A DNA stretch of 64,000 nt from Hyphomicrobium_A sp963817485 (GCA_963817485.1 CAWFOR010000005.1:248001-312000); one strand, 5' to 3'. Positions 35,673-47,160 are shown, counted from the first letter of the stretch. The notes: generated by a model from the sequence alone, not told the origin. A program made the numbers and translations.

Positions 35673-36560
35673 ATGTTCAGCGGGGCCCTCGGCAGCCAGA
35701 AAACCAGCTCACTGATGAACGAGTACGCGTCGCTTTTGGGCGATGCGCTGCTTCGCCATCGCGCCCGCGTCGCCGAGCATTCGGCCCGCATCGAGGCCGA
35801 GCTAGCGAGCAGGGTGAAGTCCGAGTTCATCGCCAACATGAGCCACGAGCTCCGGACCCCGCTCAACGCCATCATCGGGTTCTCCAAGCTGCTTGCCGAG
35901 CAGGGCGATCGCAAGCTTACCCCGCCCGAGACCGCCGACTACGCCAACCTTATCCAAGACGCCGCCGGCCACCTGCTGGCCGTCATCAACAACATCCTCG
36001 ACATTTCCAAGATCCAAAGCGGCAAGTGCACGCTCAATACGCGTGAGATCGACCTCGCTGAGCTCCTGAGCGCGTCCGCGTCCTCGTTCCGCCTCATAGC
36101 GCAGAGCGCGGGACTGACGCTCGTGGAAGCGGTCGAGCCCGACGTCCCGGCCATCGTCGGCGACAGCGTGAAGCTGCGCCAGGTCTTCACCAATCTCATT
36201 TCGAACGCGTTGAAGTTCACCCGCAGCGGCGGCTCGGTGACGATCAAGGCCGCCCGCTCTCCAGCCGGCGCGGCGATGATCCAGGTGATCGACACCGGTG
36301 TCGGCATGAGCGAGCAGGACCTCGCCATCGCGCTGACACCCTTCGGCCAGGTCGACGCGACGCACGCGCGCTGGCGCGAGGGCACCGGCCTCGGGCTACC
36401 GATCGCCAAGGCGCTCGTGCAGCTCCACGGCGGCGAGCTGAGGATAAAAAGCCAGAAGGACGTTGGCACGGAGGTGACCGTGCTTCTCCCTCTCCGGCAA
36501 AAGCAGCAGCAGTTGGCAGAGCCGCTTGAGACTGTCATAGCGCGGAGCGTCTCATTGTGA
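35673..36560 (+). CDS. Histidine kinase coupled to a HerA-like ATPase gene
   Basis: A 295-residue cytoplasmic kinase with almost no sensor region: about 45 helical residues, then the phosphoacceptor motif FIANMSHELRTPLNAIIGFS and an ATPase domain with NLISNALKFT, VIDTGVGMS and GTGLGLPIAKALV. The H-box resembles the DivJ/PleC/PdhS kinases of alphaproteobacteria. Translation starts at ATG 35673 (or the GTG just before). Its stop overlaps the start of the next gene by four bases, so the pair is coupled. Confidence 0.87.
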   Translation: MFSGALGSQKTSSLMNEYASLLGDALLRHRARVAEHSARIEAELASRVKSEFIANMSHELRTPLNAIIGFSKLLAEQGDRKLTPPETADYANLIQDAAGHLLAVINNILDISKIQSGKCTLNTREIDLAELLSASASSFRLIAQSAGLTLVEAVEPDVPAIVGDSVKLRQVFTNLISNALKFTRSGGSVTIKAARSPAGAAMIQVIDTGVGMSEQDLAIALTPFGQVDATHARWREGTGLGLPIAKALVQLHGGELRIKSQKDVGTEVTVLLPLRQKQQQLAEPLETVIARSVSL

Positions 36561-38602
36561 GCGACATCATGAATATGCAGTTGGCCATGCCGGACGCCGC
36601 CTCGAGCGTCTCCCCGCCCGACAAGTCTATCGGCCGCATCGTCTCCGTCACCGGCTCCAAGGCGATCGTGATGCTCGACAGCCCCAAGGAGGGCCGCGTC
36701 CTGCGCAACGACCGCCCCGACATGGGCACGCTGCTGGGCATCGACACCGCCAACACGGTCGTGCTCGCCATCATCTCGGCGTTGAGCGTGCCGGTCCCGG
36801 CCCAGCGCGACGGCGACGCGGAGATCTGGATCGCCGAGCTGGGCCTCGTCGGCGAGCTATGGCGCGACGAGAGCGGCAGCGCGAACCTGTTCGCCCGCGG
36901 CGTCACGGTCTATCCCGCGCTCGGCGACCGCGTGCGCGTTGCCTCCAAGAGCGAGCTCGAGGCGGCCTTCTGCGGCGACTCGAGCCGCTCCGTGCGCATC
37001 GGCTGCATCCGCCAGGACAGCACCATCCCCGCCATGGTTCGCGTCGACGAGCTGCTCGGAAAGCACCTCGCCATCCTCGGCACCACCGGCACCGGCAAGT
37101 CCTGCACCACCGCGCTCATCTTGCGCGCGATCCTCGCCAAGAACCCGGCGGCGCACATCGTTCTGCTCGATCCCCACAACGAGTACGCGACCGCCTTCAG
37201 CGAATGGGCGGAGGTCATCTCGCCCCGCAACATGCAGCTTCCGTTCTGGCTCTTGAACTTCGAGGAGATCGTCGAGGTTCTGATCTCGGACAGCTCACGC
37301 AAGGCCGAGATAGAGATCCTGCAGGAGCTGATTCCCATCGCCAAGGCGCGCTACAGCGCCGGGCGCGCACGCGATCAGCAGAACTTCCGACGCGGCATGA
37401 TCGAGCCGTCGCGGTTTACGGTCGACACGCCGGTGCCCTACCGCATCTCCGACCTCACCGGCCTCATCGACGAGCGCATGGGCAAGCTGGAGAACAAGAA
37501 GGACCTTTCGCCCTACCGTCAGCTGCGCTCCCGCATCGACAACATCTCGCAGGACGGCCGCTACTCGTTCATGTTCGGCTCGCTCACCGTTTACGACGGC
37601 ATGACGCAGGTGCTCTCGCGCATCTTCCGCGTGCCCGTCAACGACAAGCCGATCACCATCGTCGAGCTGACCGGCCTGCCGACCGAGATCATCAACGTGG
37701 TCGTCTCGGTGCTGTCGCGGATGACCTTCGACTTCGCGCACTGGAGCGAGGGCAAGGTGCCGCTCACGCTCGTGTGCGAGGAGGCCCACCGCTACGTGCC
37801 GGCGGCGGGCCAGCTCGGGTTCGAGCCGTGCAAACGCGCCATCGCCAAGATCGCCAAGGAAGGCCGCAAGTACGGCGTCGCGCTCTGCATCGTCTCGCAG
37901 CGGCCGTCCGAGATCGACCCGACCATCCTCTCCCAGTGCAACACCGTCTTCGCGCTGCGCATGTCGAACGACCGCGACCAGGAGATCGTGAACGCCGCCA
38001 TCACCGACACCGGCTCGGGCCTCCTGGAGTTCCTGCCCGCGCTCGGACAGCGCGAGGCGCTCGCCTTCGGCGACGGCGTGGCGCTGCCCGTGCGCATCAA
38101 GTTCGATGAGCTTCCCGCCCATTGCCTGCCGCGCTCGACGACGGCGCGTTTCACCGAGCATTGGCAGAAGTCGGTCGGAGACGAAGGCTTCCTCGAGCAG
38201 GTCGTCGAGAAGTGGCGGTCCTCCGACATCGGCGCCGGCAGCGATGCAACCCAGCATGCCGCCATGATGGCCGACGGCCTGGGGATCGACCCGGGTCCCC
38301 CGGCGCCCGAGCCGCCACGGCCGCCCGCCGCGGCATCGCGCCAGGAGTTTCCGTCCGCCGCGCGCGTGCGCGAGGCGGACGTGCTGCGCCCGTCAGCGGC
38401 CGTGCCCCAACCCGCAGCGCCGGCCAACACCGCGGCGCGTCCCACGCCGACTGTGCGCAGGGACACCTTCGGCAGCGCCCCGGCGAGCCCGCCACCCCAA
38501 CGCGCAGCCACGCCCGAGGCAGCCGGCAGCGAGCAGCAGCCGGTGCCCGGCGCCGCGCTCAAGTCGCTGCGCGACCGCCTTATGCAGCGCCAGCAGCGTT
38601 AG
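36557..38602 (+). CDS. HerA-like ATPase (DUF87 family)
   Basis: A 681-residue hexameric-type ATPase of the HerA/FtsK superfamily. An N-terminal beta-barrel (about 25-160, starting IGRIVSVTGSKAIVML) precedes the motor with Walker A ILGTTGTGKSCTT, Walker B LTLVCEEAH and the sensor stretch CIVSQRPSEIDPTIL followed by QCNTVFALRM. The C-terminal 110 residues are Pro/Ala-rich and probably disordered. NurA, the usual HerA partner, is absent, and the gene is instead coupled to a histidine kinase. It starts with GTG. A DNA-pumping or chromosome-handling role is inferred only from the family. Confidence 0.88.
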   Translation: MSDIMNMQLAMPDAASSVSPPDKSIGRIVSVTGSKAIVMLDSPKEGRVLRNDRPDMGTLLGIDTANTVVLAIISALSVPVPAQRDGDAEIWIAELGLVGELWRDESGSANLFARGVTVYPALGDRVRVASKSELEAAFCGDSSRSVRIGCIRQDSTIPAMVRVDELLGKHLAILGTTGTGKSCTTALILRAILAKNPAAHIVLLDPHNEYATAFSEWAEVISPRNMQLPFWLLNFEEIVEVLISDSSRKAEIEILQELIPIAKARYSAGRARDQQNFRRGMIEPSRFTVDTPVPYRISDLTGLIDERMGKLENKKDLSPYRQLRSRIDNISQDGRYSFMFGSLTVYDGMTQVLSRIFRVPVNDKPITIVELTGLPTEIINVVVSVLSRMTFDFAHWSEGKVPLTLVCEEAHRYVPAAGQLGFEPCKRAIAKIAKEGRKYGVALCIVSQRPSEIDPTILSQCNTVFALRMSNDRDQEIVNAAITDTGSGLLEFLPALGQREALAFGDGVALPVRIKFDELPAHCLPRSTTARFTEHWQKSVGDEGFLEQVVEKWRSSDIGAGSDATQHAAMMADGLGIDPGPPAPEPPRPPAAASRQEFPSAARVREADVLRPSAAVPQPAAPANTAARPTPTVRRDTFGSAPASPPPQRAATPEAAGSEQQPVPGAALKSLRDRLMQRQQR

Positions 38603-38626
38603 AAATCGGCAAGTCGAGAGGATCGG

Positions 38627-39523
38627 CTAACGCGGCTGCTCGCCGGAGCGGATCGCGACGACGCGCGCGGGCTCTATGGCCGTCTCCTCGGAGGGAGATT
38701 GGGCCTGAGGATCTGCCGCGGTCGTCTCCATCATGCGCCCAAAGCGCCGGTAGCTGAACGGGATCGAGGCGAGGTAGGCGATGGAGGCACCCGTGAGCGT
38801 GCCGTAGGGGTAGGTCACGAGCAGCGCCACGAAGCCGATCGCCAGGATGAAGATCGGCAGCACATATTCGCGCGAGATGCGCTCGCCCAGGAGCTTGCCC
38901 GAGAACGTCGGGAGCGTCGAAACCATCAGGAATGCAATCACGAGCGTGTAGATCAGCACGAAGTCGAGCATGATGCGCGAGGAGCGAATGCCATCGAGCC
39001 CGAGGTGCTCGATGAAGATCGGCAGCAGCACCACGATGGCCGCAGCCGGCGTCGGCATGCCGATGAAGTAGGCCGCCTGCCATTTCGGGCGGTCATCGTC
39101 GGCCGCCACGTTGAAGCGGGCGAGCCGCAGCGCGGAGGCGAGCGCGAAGATCATGACGCAAATCCAGCCGAGGCTCTTCAGGCTTCCCAGTCCCCAGTTG
39201 AAGACGAGGAACGCCGGCGCCACGCCGAAGTTGACGAAATCGGCGAGACTGTCGAGCTCGGCGCCAAAGCGGGAGGACGCCTTCAGCAGGCGCGCGACGC
39301 GGCCGTCGATGCCGTCGAGCAGGGCCGCGAACACGATGGCGCCGAGCGCCAGCTCGTAGCGCTCCTCGATCCCCATGCGGATGGAGGTGAGCCCGGCGCA
39401 CAGAGCCAGCAGCGTGAAGAAGTTCGGCACCAGCATGCGCACCGGCACGTGGCGGTGGCGGAACAGCGGCATCCGCCGGCGCCGGCGCGTCTCTTCCTCT
39501 AGCCTCGGTACGATCGGGTCCAT
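38627..39523 (-). CDS. pssA: CDP-diacylglycerol-serine O-phosphatidyltransferase
   Basis: PssA makes phosphatidylserine from CDP-diacylglycerol and serine at the inner membrane. The 298-residue product has the CDP-alcohol phosphotransferase motif DG-x2-AR-x8-G-x3-D-x3-D, seen as DGIDGRVARLLKASSRFG then ELDSLAD. About eight hydrophobic helices follow. It lies 80 bases downstream of psd on the same strand, so both steps to phosphatidylethanolamine are together. The last 30 residues are a hydrophilic tail. Confidence 0.92.
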   Translation of the reverse strand: MDPIVPRLEEETRRRRRMPLFRHRHVPVRMLVPNFFTLLALCAGLTSIRMGIEERYELALGAIVFAALLDGIDGRVARLLKASSRFGAELDSLADFVNFGVAPAFLVFNWGLGSLKSLGWICVMIFALASALRLARFNVAADDDRPKWQAAYFIGMPTPAAAIVVLLPIFIEHLGLDGIRSSRIMLDFVLIYTLVIAFLMVSTLPTFSGKLLGERISREYVLPIFILAIGFVALLVTYPYGTLTGASIAYLASIPFSYRRFGRMMETTAADPQAQSPSEETAIEPARVVAIRSGEQPR

Positions 39524-39603
39524 AGCGCTGCCTCTGGGGCTTCCTCTGGCGCTGCCTCGGCCGGGATTGTCCTATTACCCCCGGAAGACGTCAAATTTCG
39601 GTA

Positions 39604-40317
39604 TCAGCTCCGCCTGGCCACCCGCTCCGCCTCAGTCGATTTAAGGTCGGCGAGCACCGTTTCGCCGGCGTTGGCGAGCTGGCCGACGCAAACGAGCGCG
39701 GCTTGACCGGGCGGCAGATAAAGGTCGACGCGCGAGCCAAAGCGGATGAGGCCGATGCGCTCGCCGGCGCCGACGCTGTCGCCCTCGTGCACGAAGGCGA
39801 CGATCCGGCGCGCGATGAGGCCGGCGATCTGCACGACCGCGATCTCCACCCCGTCGGGCTTCTCGATGATGATCGCGCGCCGCTCGTTCTCCTCGCTCGC
39901 CTTGTCGAGCGCGGCGTTGAGGAAGGCACCCGGCACGTAGATCGAGCGCACGATCTTGCCTGCGACGGGAGAGCGGGTGATGTGCACGTCGAGGACGCTG
40001 AGGAAGGTCGAGACGCGCACGCGCTCCTCAGGCCCGAGCCCCAGCTCGACCGGGGGCCGCACCGCCTCGACCGCGGTGATGCGCCCGTCGGCGGGGGCGA
40101 CGATCAGTCCCTCGCGCTGCGGCGTCACCCGATCGGGATCGCGAAAGAAGTAGGCGATGTAGCAGGCGACGATGACGAGGAGCCAGGCGAGCGGCGGCCA
40201 GATCAGGAAGAACAGCAGCGCCAGGCCCAACGCGACCGCGATGAACTTGTGGCCGTCGCCGTGCACGGGAACGAAGTTGTCTACGATGGTGTCGATGATG
40301 CCGTGACGTTCCGACAC
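39604..40317 (-). CDS. psd: Phosphatidylserine decarboxylase
   Basis: Psd decarboxylates phosphatidylserine to phosphatidylethanolamine with a pyruvoyl group made by self-cleavage. The 237-residue product is of the short type. The cleavage site is the GS in IRFGSRVDLYLP near residue 196; SVLDVHITRSPVAG and RDPDRV are other family motifs. Two hydrophobic segments near residues 25-60 anchor it. It precedes pssA. Confidence 0.92.
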   Translation of the reverse strand: MSERHGIIDTIVDNFVPVHGDGHKFIAVALGLALLFFLIWPPLAWLLVIVACYIAYFFRDPDRVTPQREGLIVAPADGRITAVEAVRPPVELGLGPEERVRVSTFLSVLDVHITRSPVAGKIVRSIYVPGAFLNAALDKASEENERRAIIIEKPDGVEIAVVQIAGLIARRIVAFVHEGDSVGAGERIGLIRFGSRVDLYLPPGQAALVCVGQLANAGETVLADLKSTEAERVARRS

Positions 40318-40425
40318 GAGCGCGCCTCCTGTTGTCTTCTTCTAGCGCCGCCGCGGCGCCGGCACCTTCGCGAGCGCCCGGCAACCGTTAAGCCGCCGGG
40401 CATCGGACGCCCGAAGGCGTGCCGG

Positions 40426-41905
<1,480 letters not shown>

Positions 41906-42034
41906 CAGCCTCAATCTCCCGCCGGCATTCTCGTGTGCCGGCCTCAACCGCTCGAGCCGTCCATAGCCGCGGTGCTTGCCGAGCATGCCTCAAGTGGATG
42001 GCAATGTGCGTTTCCTGTCAACGCGACCCGACAG

Positions 42035-42220
42035 TTAGCCGCGGATAAGCCAGACGAGGCCGGCCCCAATGCCGACCGCCGTCCAGCCGGCAATACGCAG
42101 GGTGGATTCCGGCGTAGCTGAGGCGCCTTCGAGGAAGCGAATGGCCAAATGTGGCGCAAGCGCCCACAGGAGGCCCTCGATCACCAGCACCAGCCCGAAG
42201 CCCACGACGAGGTCGTTCAT
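42035..42220 (-). CDS. DUF2065 family small membrane protein
   Basis: A 61-residue protein with two hydrophobic helices (VVGFGLVLVIEGLLWALAP and WTAVGIGAGLVWLIRG). This family often lies beside hflC and degP, as here. Its ATG overlaps the hflC stop (ATGA). The function is unknown. Confidence 0.85.
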   Translation of the reverse strand: MNDLVVGFGLVLVIEGLLWALAPHLAIRFLEGASATPESTLRIAGWTAVGIGAGLVWLIRG

Positions 42221-43129
42221 TGCTGCGCGGGCGGAGCGGCCGGAGCGGTCCCCGGTTTGGCCGCGTGGCCGTGCGGGTCGGCGAAATACTTGAAGAAATC
42301 CGAATCGGGCGTGATCAACAGCCGCGTGTCGGAAGACGGCAGGCCGCGCTCGTAGGCCTGCATCGAGCGGTAGAACTCGAAGAACTCCGGGTCGCGGGTG
42401 TAGGCATCGGCGTAGATCTTGTTGCGCTCGGCGTCGCCGGCACCGCGCGTCTCTTCGCCCTTGCGGGAGGCCTCGGCCCTGAGGACCGTCGCCTCGCGAT
42501 CGGCGGTCGCCTTGATGCGGTTCGCCTCTCCGGCACCTTGGCCGCGGAACTCGGCGGCCTCGCGCTGGCGCTCGGCGCGCATGCGGTCGAACACGCTCTT
42601 GGAGTTCTGCTCGGGCAGATCGACGCGCTTGATGCGCACGTCGACGACCTGGAGACCGAAGTCCTCGCCCTCGGTGTTGACGGTCGCCGCGATGCGCTTC
42701 ATCAGATCCTCGCGCTTGTCGCGCACCACTTCCTGGAAGGTGGACCCGCCCAGCACGCGGCGAAGCGTCGAATCCACGATCGGCCCGAGGCGCGAGCGCA
42801 CGCCCTCCTCGTAGCGCAGCGTCTGATAGAACTTGAGCGGATCGACGATCTTGTAGCGCGCGAAGCTGTCGACCACGAGCCGCTTCTGATCGGAGGCGGT
42901 CACCTCCTGCGGCTGGCTGTCGAGGTCGAGGATGCGCTTGTCGTAGACTTCGACCGTGTCGATGAGCGGGTACTTCCAGTTGAGACCCGGCTCGCGCACG
43001 ACGCGCTTAGGCTCGCCGAAGCGCAAGCACCAGCGCCTGCTCGTTCTGGTGCACGATGAACGCCGAGGCATAGATGGCGGCGGCGCCGAGGCCGACGATA
43101 ATGATCAGGAGGGCGAGAAACGCGCGCAT
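42217..43129 (-). CDS. hflC: HflC, FtsH-regulating SPFH protein (one apparent +1 frameshift)
   Basis: HflC forms with HflK a large membrane cage around the FtsH protease. The first 37 residues (MRAFLALLIIIVGLG, then FIVHQNEQALVL) include the membrane anchor and start at ATG 43129. They join the rest (RFGEPKRVVREPGLNWKYPL) only if one of the two A bases at 43025-43026 is dropped. The SPFH domain and the Arg/Glu-rich helix FDRMRAERQREAAEFRGQG follow. The joined length is 303 residues. The start shares one base with the hflK stop. Confidence 0.9.
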
Positions 43130-44241
43130 CAGTTTGCTCCCTCGCCGCGAGTTTTGGGCGGCAGCTTGTCGAGCGGCAGGTAGGGCACGACGCCCTGGCC
43201 GGCCTTGCCGTCGATGATGATCTTGTCGGTGCCGCCGAGCACGCGCTCCATGGTCTCGAGGAACATGCGCTTGCGGGTGACGTCGGGCGCCTTCTTGTAC
43301 TGGTCGTAGACCTGCAGGAAGCGCGCTGTCTGACCGTTCGCCTCGTTGACGATCTGCTGCTTGTAGCCCTCGGCCCCCTGCAGGATGCGCTCGGCCTCGC
43401 CGCGTGCCTCCGGCACCACCTTGTTGGCGTAGCCGTAGGCCTCGTTCTGCAGCCGCTCCATGTCGGCGCGCGCGGCCTGCACGTCGCGGAAGGCGTCGAT
43501 GACCTCGGCCGGCGGGTCGACCTTCTGCAGCTGCACCTGGTCGATGCGGATGCCGGCGCCGTAGCTGTCGAGCGTCCGCTGCATCAGGGCCTGCACGGCC
43601 TGCTCTGTCTTCTGCCGCTCTTGCGTCAGGATCGGCTGGATCTTCGACTGGCCGACCACCTCGCGCATGGCGCTCTCGGCCACCTCTTTGACGGTGGTGT
43701 CGGGGTTCTGGATGTTGAACAGGTACTGGGAGGCGTCCTTGATGCGCCAGAACACCACGAAGTCGATGTCGACGATGTTCTCGTCGCCCGTGAGCATCAG
43801 GCTCTCCGCGCGCTCCCCTCGGGAGGCGCCCGTGCGCGCCGCGGCCGTGCGCGACCCGATCTCGATGATGTTCTGCCGCGTCACCTTGGGCAGGCGCACC
43901 TCCTCGATCGGATAGGGCAGGCGGAAATGGAGACCCGGCGGGTCCTGGCGGATGAACTTGCCAAAGCGCATGACGACGCCGAGCTCATCGGGGTTGACGC
44001 GGAAGAAGAACGCCTGCCACGCGATGACCGCGCAGGCGACGATCGCGACGAGGAATAGCAACGGCCCCGGAATGCCGCCGCCGTGCATGACCTGCTTCAC
44101 CTTGTCCTGGCCCCGCTTCAGCATCTCCTCGAGGTCGGGCGGCTGCCCGCCGCCGCTCGGCCCCTGGCCCCAGGGTCCGCCGCCGTTGCCGCCGCCGCTC
44201 TTCCAGCCGCCACCGCCACCACTCTGATTGCTCCACGGCAT
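43129..44241 (-). CDS. hflK: HflK, FtsH-regulating SPFH protein
   Basis: The 370-residue partner of HflC. It opens with a Gly/Ser/Trp-rich cytoplasmic segment (residues 1-37), then the anchor GPLLFLVAIVACAVIAW and the SPFH domain (VNPDELGVVMRFGKFIRQ, ENIVDIDFVVFWRIKD). A long helical region follows with ARGEAERILQGAEGYKQQIV. Domain order and the adjacent hflC make the assignment firm. Confidence 0.94.
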   Translation of the reverse strand: MPWSNQSGGGGGWKSGGGNGGGPWGQGPSGGGQPPDLEEMLKRGQDKVKQVMHGGGIPGPLLFLVAIVACAVIAWQAFFFRVNPDELGVVMRFGKFIRQDPPGLHFRLPYPIEEVRLPKVTRQNIIEIGSRTAAARTGASRGERAESLMLTGDENIVDIDFVVFWRIKDASQYLFNIQNPDTTVKEVAESAMREVVGQSKIQPILTQERQKTEQAVQALMQRTLDSYGAGIRIDQVQLQKVDPPAEVIDAFRDVQAARADMERLQNEAYGYANKVVPEARGEAERILQGAEGYKQQIVNEANGQTARFLQVYDQYKKAPDVTRKRMFLETMERVLGGTDKIIIDGKAGQGVVPYLPLDKLPPKTRGEGAN

Positions 44242-44461
44242 TTACGGGGTCCTTTGATGCTTGGGCTGTGCGGGCTCAGGCTGCACGAAGCCTCGGCCAC
44301 CGGAAATGCCAGCCAATGCCTGCCGGTGGGAACGCAAATCCTTGTCCTCGTTGGAGGAGGTGCTCGCTTATAGGACACGGGGTCGTTAAAGCGCAAACTC
44401 ACCGCTAAAATTGGTTGCCGGCGCCCTGCATTCAAGCAGACCGGCAAGCGGACCGGGCGGT

Positions 44462-44980
44462 TTACGAGCCGGGCCGGCCGCCGCGCTCGAGCCGGACGAG
44501 CGTCGCGCCATAATCGTCGTGCGGGCCCCGCGGCAGCGCCTCGCGCGATACCTCCCGCCACGCCTTCCAGTCGACCTCGGGCATCAGGGTGTCGCCTTCC
44601 GGGCGCCCGTGCACCTCCGTTTTGTAGATGCGACCGGCGAGGGGCAGCGAGGCGGCAAAGATGTCGGCGCCGCCGATCACCATGATCTCCTCGGCGCCGC
44701 GCGCCTTCGCGCAATCCTTTGCCCGCGCGAGTGCCGCCTCGAAGCTCGGCACCACGATGGCGCCGTCGGGGCGGAAGCCGTCATCGCGCGTGACAACGAT
44801 GTTGTCGCGGCCGTCGAGGGGCTTTTTCAGGGACTGGAACGTGCGCCGGCCCATGATGAGGGGCTTGCCCATGGTGAGGCGGCGGAAGGTCTTGAGGTCG
44901 GAGGAGAGGCGCCAGGGCAGACCGCCGTCGCGGCCGATGACTCCGTTCTCCGCCACCGCGACGATGAGCGTGATCAGCAT
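44462..44980 (-). CDS. folA: Dihydrofolate reductase
   Basis: Reduces dihydrofolate to tetrahydrofolate with NADPH. The 172-residue product has the family pattern IVAVAENGVIGRDGGLPWRL, with the substrate-binding acid in SSDLKTFRRLT and the cofactor loop MGRRTFQSL and VIGGADIFAASL. It follows thyA by five bases, and the two form the thymidylate cycle: ThyA makes the dihydrofolate that FolA recycles. Confidence 0.94.
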   Translation of the reverse strand: MLITLIVAVAENGVIGRDGGLPWRLSSDLKTFRRLTMGKPLIMGRRTFQSLKKPLDGRDNIVVTRDDGFRPDGAIVVPSFEAALARAKDCAKARGAEEIMVIGGADIFAASLPLAGRIYKTEVHGRPEGDTLMPEVDWKAWREVSREALPRGPHDDYGATLVRLERGGRPGS

Positions 44981-44985
44981 GCGCC

Positions 44986-45780
44986 TCAGACCGCCACGGG
45001 GGCGGCGATGTGCGGGTGCGGGTCGTAGCCCGCGAGCTTGAAGTGCTCGAACTTGAACTTGAAGATCGACTTTACCGTCGGGTCGATCTCCATGCGCGGC
45101 AGCGCGCGCGGGGTGCGCTTCAGTTGCTCGTCGGCCTGATCGAGATGGTTGAGGTAGAGGTGCGCGTCCCCGAACGTGTGCACGAACTCGCCGGGCTTAA
45201 GGCCCGTCACCTGCGCCATCATCATGGTGAGCAGCGCGTAGGAGGCGATATTGAACGGCACGCCGAGGAACACATCCGCCGAGCGCTGGTAGAGCTGGCA
45301 GGAGAGCCGCCCCTCGGAAACGTAGAACTGGAACAAGCAGTGGCACGGCGCCAGCGCCATGTCAGGAATGTCGGCGGGGTTCCACGCCGAGACGATGATG
45401 CGGCGGCTGTCGGGGTTGGTCTTCAGTGTCTCGACCACCTCTGCGATCTGGTCGATGGAGCGCCCATCGGGCGTCGCCCACGAGCGCCACTGCTTGCCGT
45501 AGACGGGACCGAGCTCGCCGCTCTCGTCCGCCCAATCGTCCCAGATGCTGACGCCGTTCTCGTCGAGGTAGCGCGTGTTGGTGTCGCCCGACAGGAACCA
45601 GATCAGCTCGTGGATGATCGAGCGCACGTGCAGCTTCTTCGTCGTCACCAGCGGGAAGCCGTCGGCGAGATCGAAGCGCATCTGGTGGCCGAACACCGAC
45701 AGCGTGCCGGTGCCGGTGCGGTCGGTCTTGCGGACACCGTGCTCGCGCACGCGGCGCATGAGGTCGAGGTATTGCTTCAT
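44986..45780 (-). CDS. thyA: Thymidylate synthase
   Basis: Methylates dUMP to dTMP with methylene-tetrahydrofolate. The 264-residue product has RTGTGTLSVFGHQMRFDL at the N-terminus, the catalytic cysteine in LAPCHCLFQFYV, the dUMP-binding QRSADVFLGVPFNIASYA and HTFGDAHLYLNH. The length equals that of the E. coli enzyme. It is in a tight operon with folA. Confidence 0.95.
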   Translation of the reverse strand: MKQYLDLMRRVREHGVRKTDRTGTGTLSVFGHQMRFDLADGFPLVTTKKLHVRSIIHELIWFLSGDTNTRYLDENGVSIWDDWADESGELGPVYGKQWRSWATPDGRSIDQIAEVVETLKTNPDSRRIIVSAWNPADIPDMALAPCHCLFQFYVSEGRLSCQLYQRSADVFLGVPFNIASYALLTMMMAQVTGLKPGEFVHTFGDAHLYLNHLDQADEQLKRTPRALPRMEIDPTVKSIFKFKFEHFKLAGYDPHPHIAAPVAV

Positions 45781-45816
45781 GGCTTGAATATAGGGTGATT
45801 CACGGCCGCTGCCGCA

Positions 45817-46660
45817 TCAGCCCGCAGGCGGCGGCAGGCTCACGAAGTAAATGCCCAGCGCCATCACGGTATTATAGACGGCGTGGCAGAACATCGTCAC
45901 CCACAGGCTGCCCGTCCGCGCCAGCAGCCAGGCGAAATAGAGCCCGATCGACATGACCTCGATGAGCCCGAAGATCGAGTAGCCGAGGTGCAGAAGCGTC
46001 CACAGGAGCGAGGTGAGGACGCCCGCGCCGACGAGCCCCAGCTTCGATTTCGCCAGCCCCGAGAACAGGAAGCCGCGGAACAGCAGCTCCTCCGACAGCG
46101 GCGCGCCGATGCCGATCACGGTCAGCATGAGCCAGAAGGCGTCGCTGTGCAGCATATCCTTGAACGGGCGCAGGTCGTGCAACGCCGCTTCCGGCTTCAT
46201 GAACATGAGTAAGGCGGTCCAGACCGTGGTGACCGCAAACAGCGGAATGAGCGCAAGCCCAAGCACGTGCCACCCCTGCGCCGGCGGCCGCAGCGCCAGC
46301 ACCTCGGCGCGATTCGACGAGAAGAAGCCCGCCGCAAGCAGCGTCAGCAGGACGATGCCGATTTGGAGCCCCGCGGTCCACGTCGCGACCTGCAGCATCG
46401 CCTGCGGCGGTAGGGTGCCGCTGGCGGCATTGCCGGTCGGAAACCCGAGCCCCGTCACGCTACTGTAGCCCCAGGCCACGAGCACGCCGACGAGCGCGGC
46501 CAGCGTCAGGATACCGAAGCGCCGCCGGAATCACGGCCCAGGCCGGCCAGCCGGTACGTGCGGAGTAGGCTGCGGGACCTTTCAGCAACGCGTCCAGCAT
46601 GATCGTGCCTCCAGCAATGGCGCCACAAAGACCAAAGACAAGGGCGCGAGGCTTTACCAT
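45817..46660 (-). CDS. CPBP family intramembrane metalloprotease (one apparent +1 frameshift)
   Basis: A polytopic membrane protein with the CPBP (Abi) protease motifs: SEELLFRGFLFS (EExxxR) and a later helix with WTLLHLGYS, and a final helix with FCHAVYN. The N-terminal part (MVKPRALVFGLCGAIAGG) starts at ATG 46660 and joins the rest only if one base in 46521-46530 is dropped, giving VIPRRFGILTLAALVGVLVAWG. The joined length is 280 residues. Substrates are unknown. It lies 36 bases before thyA. Confidence 0.8.
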
Positions 46661-46769
46661 GGCGCCAACCGCCGCGCGTGCTTTAGACGGGCGGGGATAA
46701 CGTCTCGGTAATGCGCGGGACAAGAACGGCTTTTTTTTCCGGGCCGCTACCCCTATATTCGGTGTGCCG

Positions 46770-47160
46770 GATTCGTCCGGCTATGGCGATAAACGCGGTC
46801 GTAATAAGCCGTTCGGACCCGGGGGCAGTACCCGGCGCCTCCACCAAATGCCGCCGCCTCGACGCTGAGCAAGCGCGGGCAGGCATGTGAGACAAAGTCG
46901 CGGACCTCCCGCGGCGGCATCTGATGGGGGCGAACTAGGATCGACGAGGGTGTAAAGGGCTTAGCTTTCGCTCGGCATGGTTCCGCCGTCATCGGGCCAT
47001 TCAGAATAGTTGCCAATGACAACTATGCTGAGGCTGCTCTCGCTGCGTAACGCAGTGCGATTAGCCTGAACTTGAAGTCCTTACCCTTAGCCGGGTAAGG
47101 CGCGGTTCGGAGGGCACCGGGCAACAGAAGCCCTCCACTTGATCCCGCCTGCGTTTCGGG
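46770..47160 (+). ncRNA. ssrA: Circularly permuted two-piece tmRNA
   Basis: tmRNA rescues stalled ribosomes and adds a degradation tag. The acceptor piece comes first and ends in a T-arm (CCGGG-GGCAGTA-CCCGG) and CGCCTCCACCA at 46846. A spacer follows, and the coding piece begins GGGGGCG at 46926, which pairs with CGCCTCC to rebuild the acceptor stem. GGCTTA near 46958 can pair with TAAGCC at 46806-46811 (helix P2). The tag frame at 47013-47051 reads ANDNYAEAALAA and then TAA. This order is the permuted form known in alphaproteobacteria. The outer ends are approximate. sspB follows directly. Confidence 0.88.
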
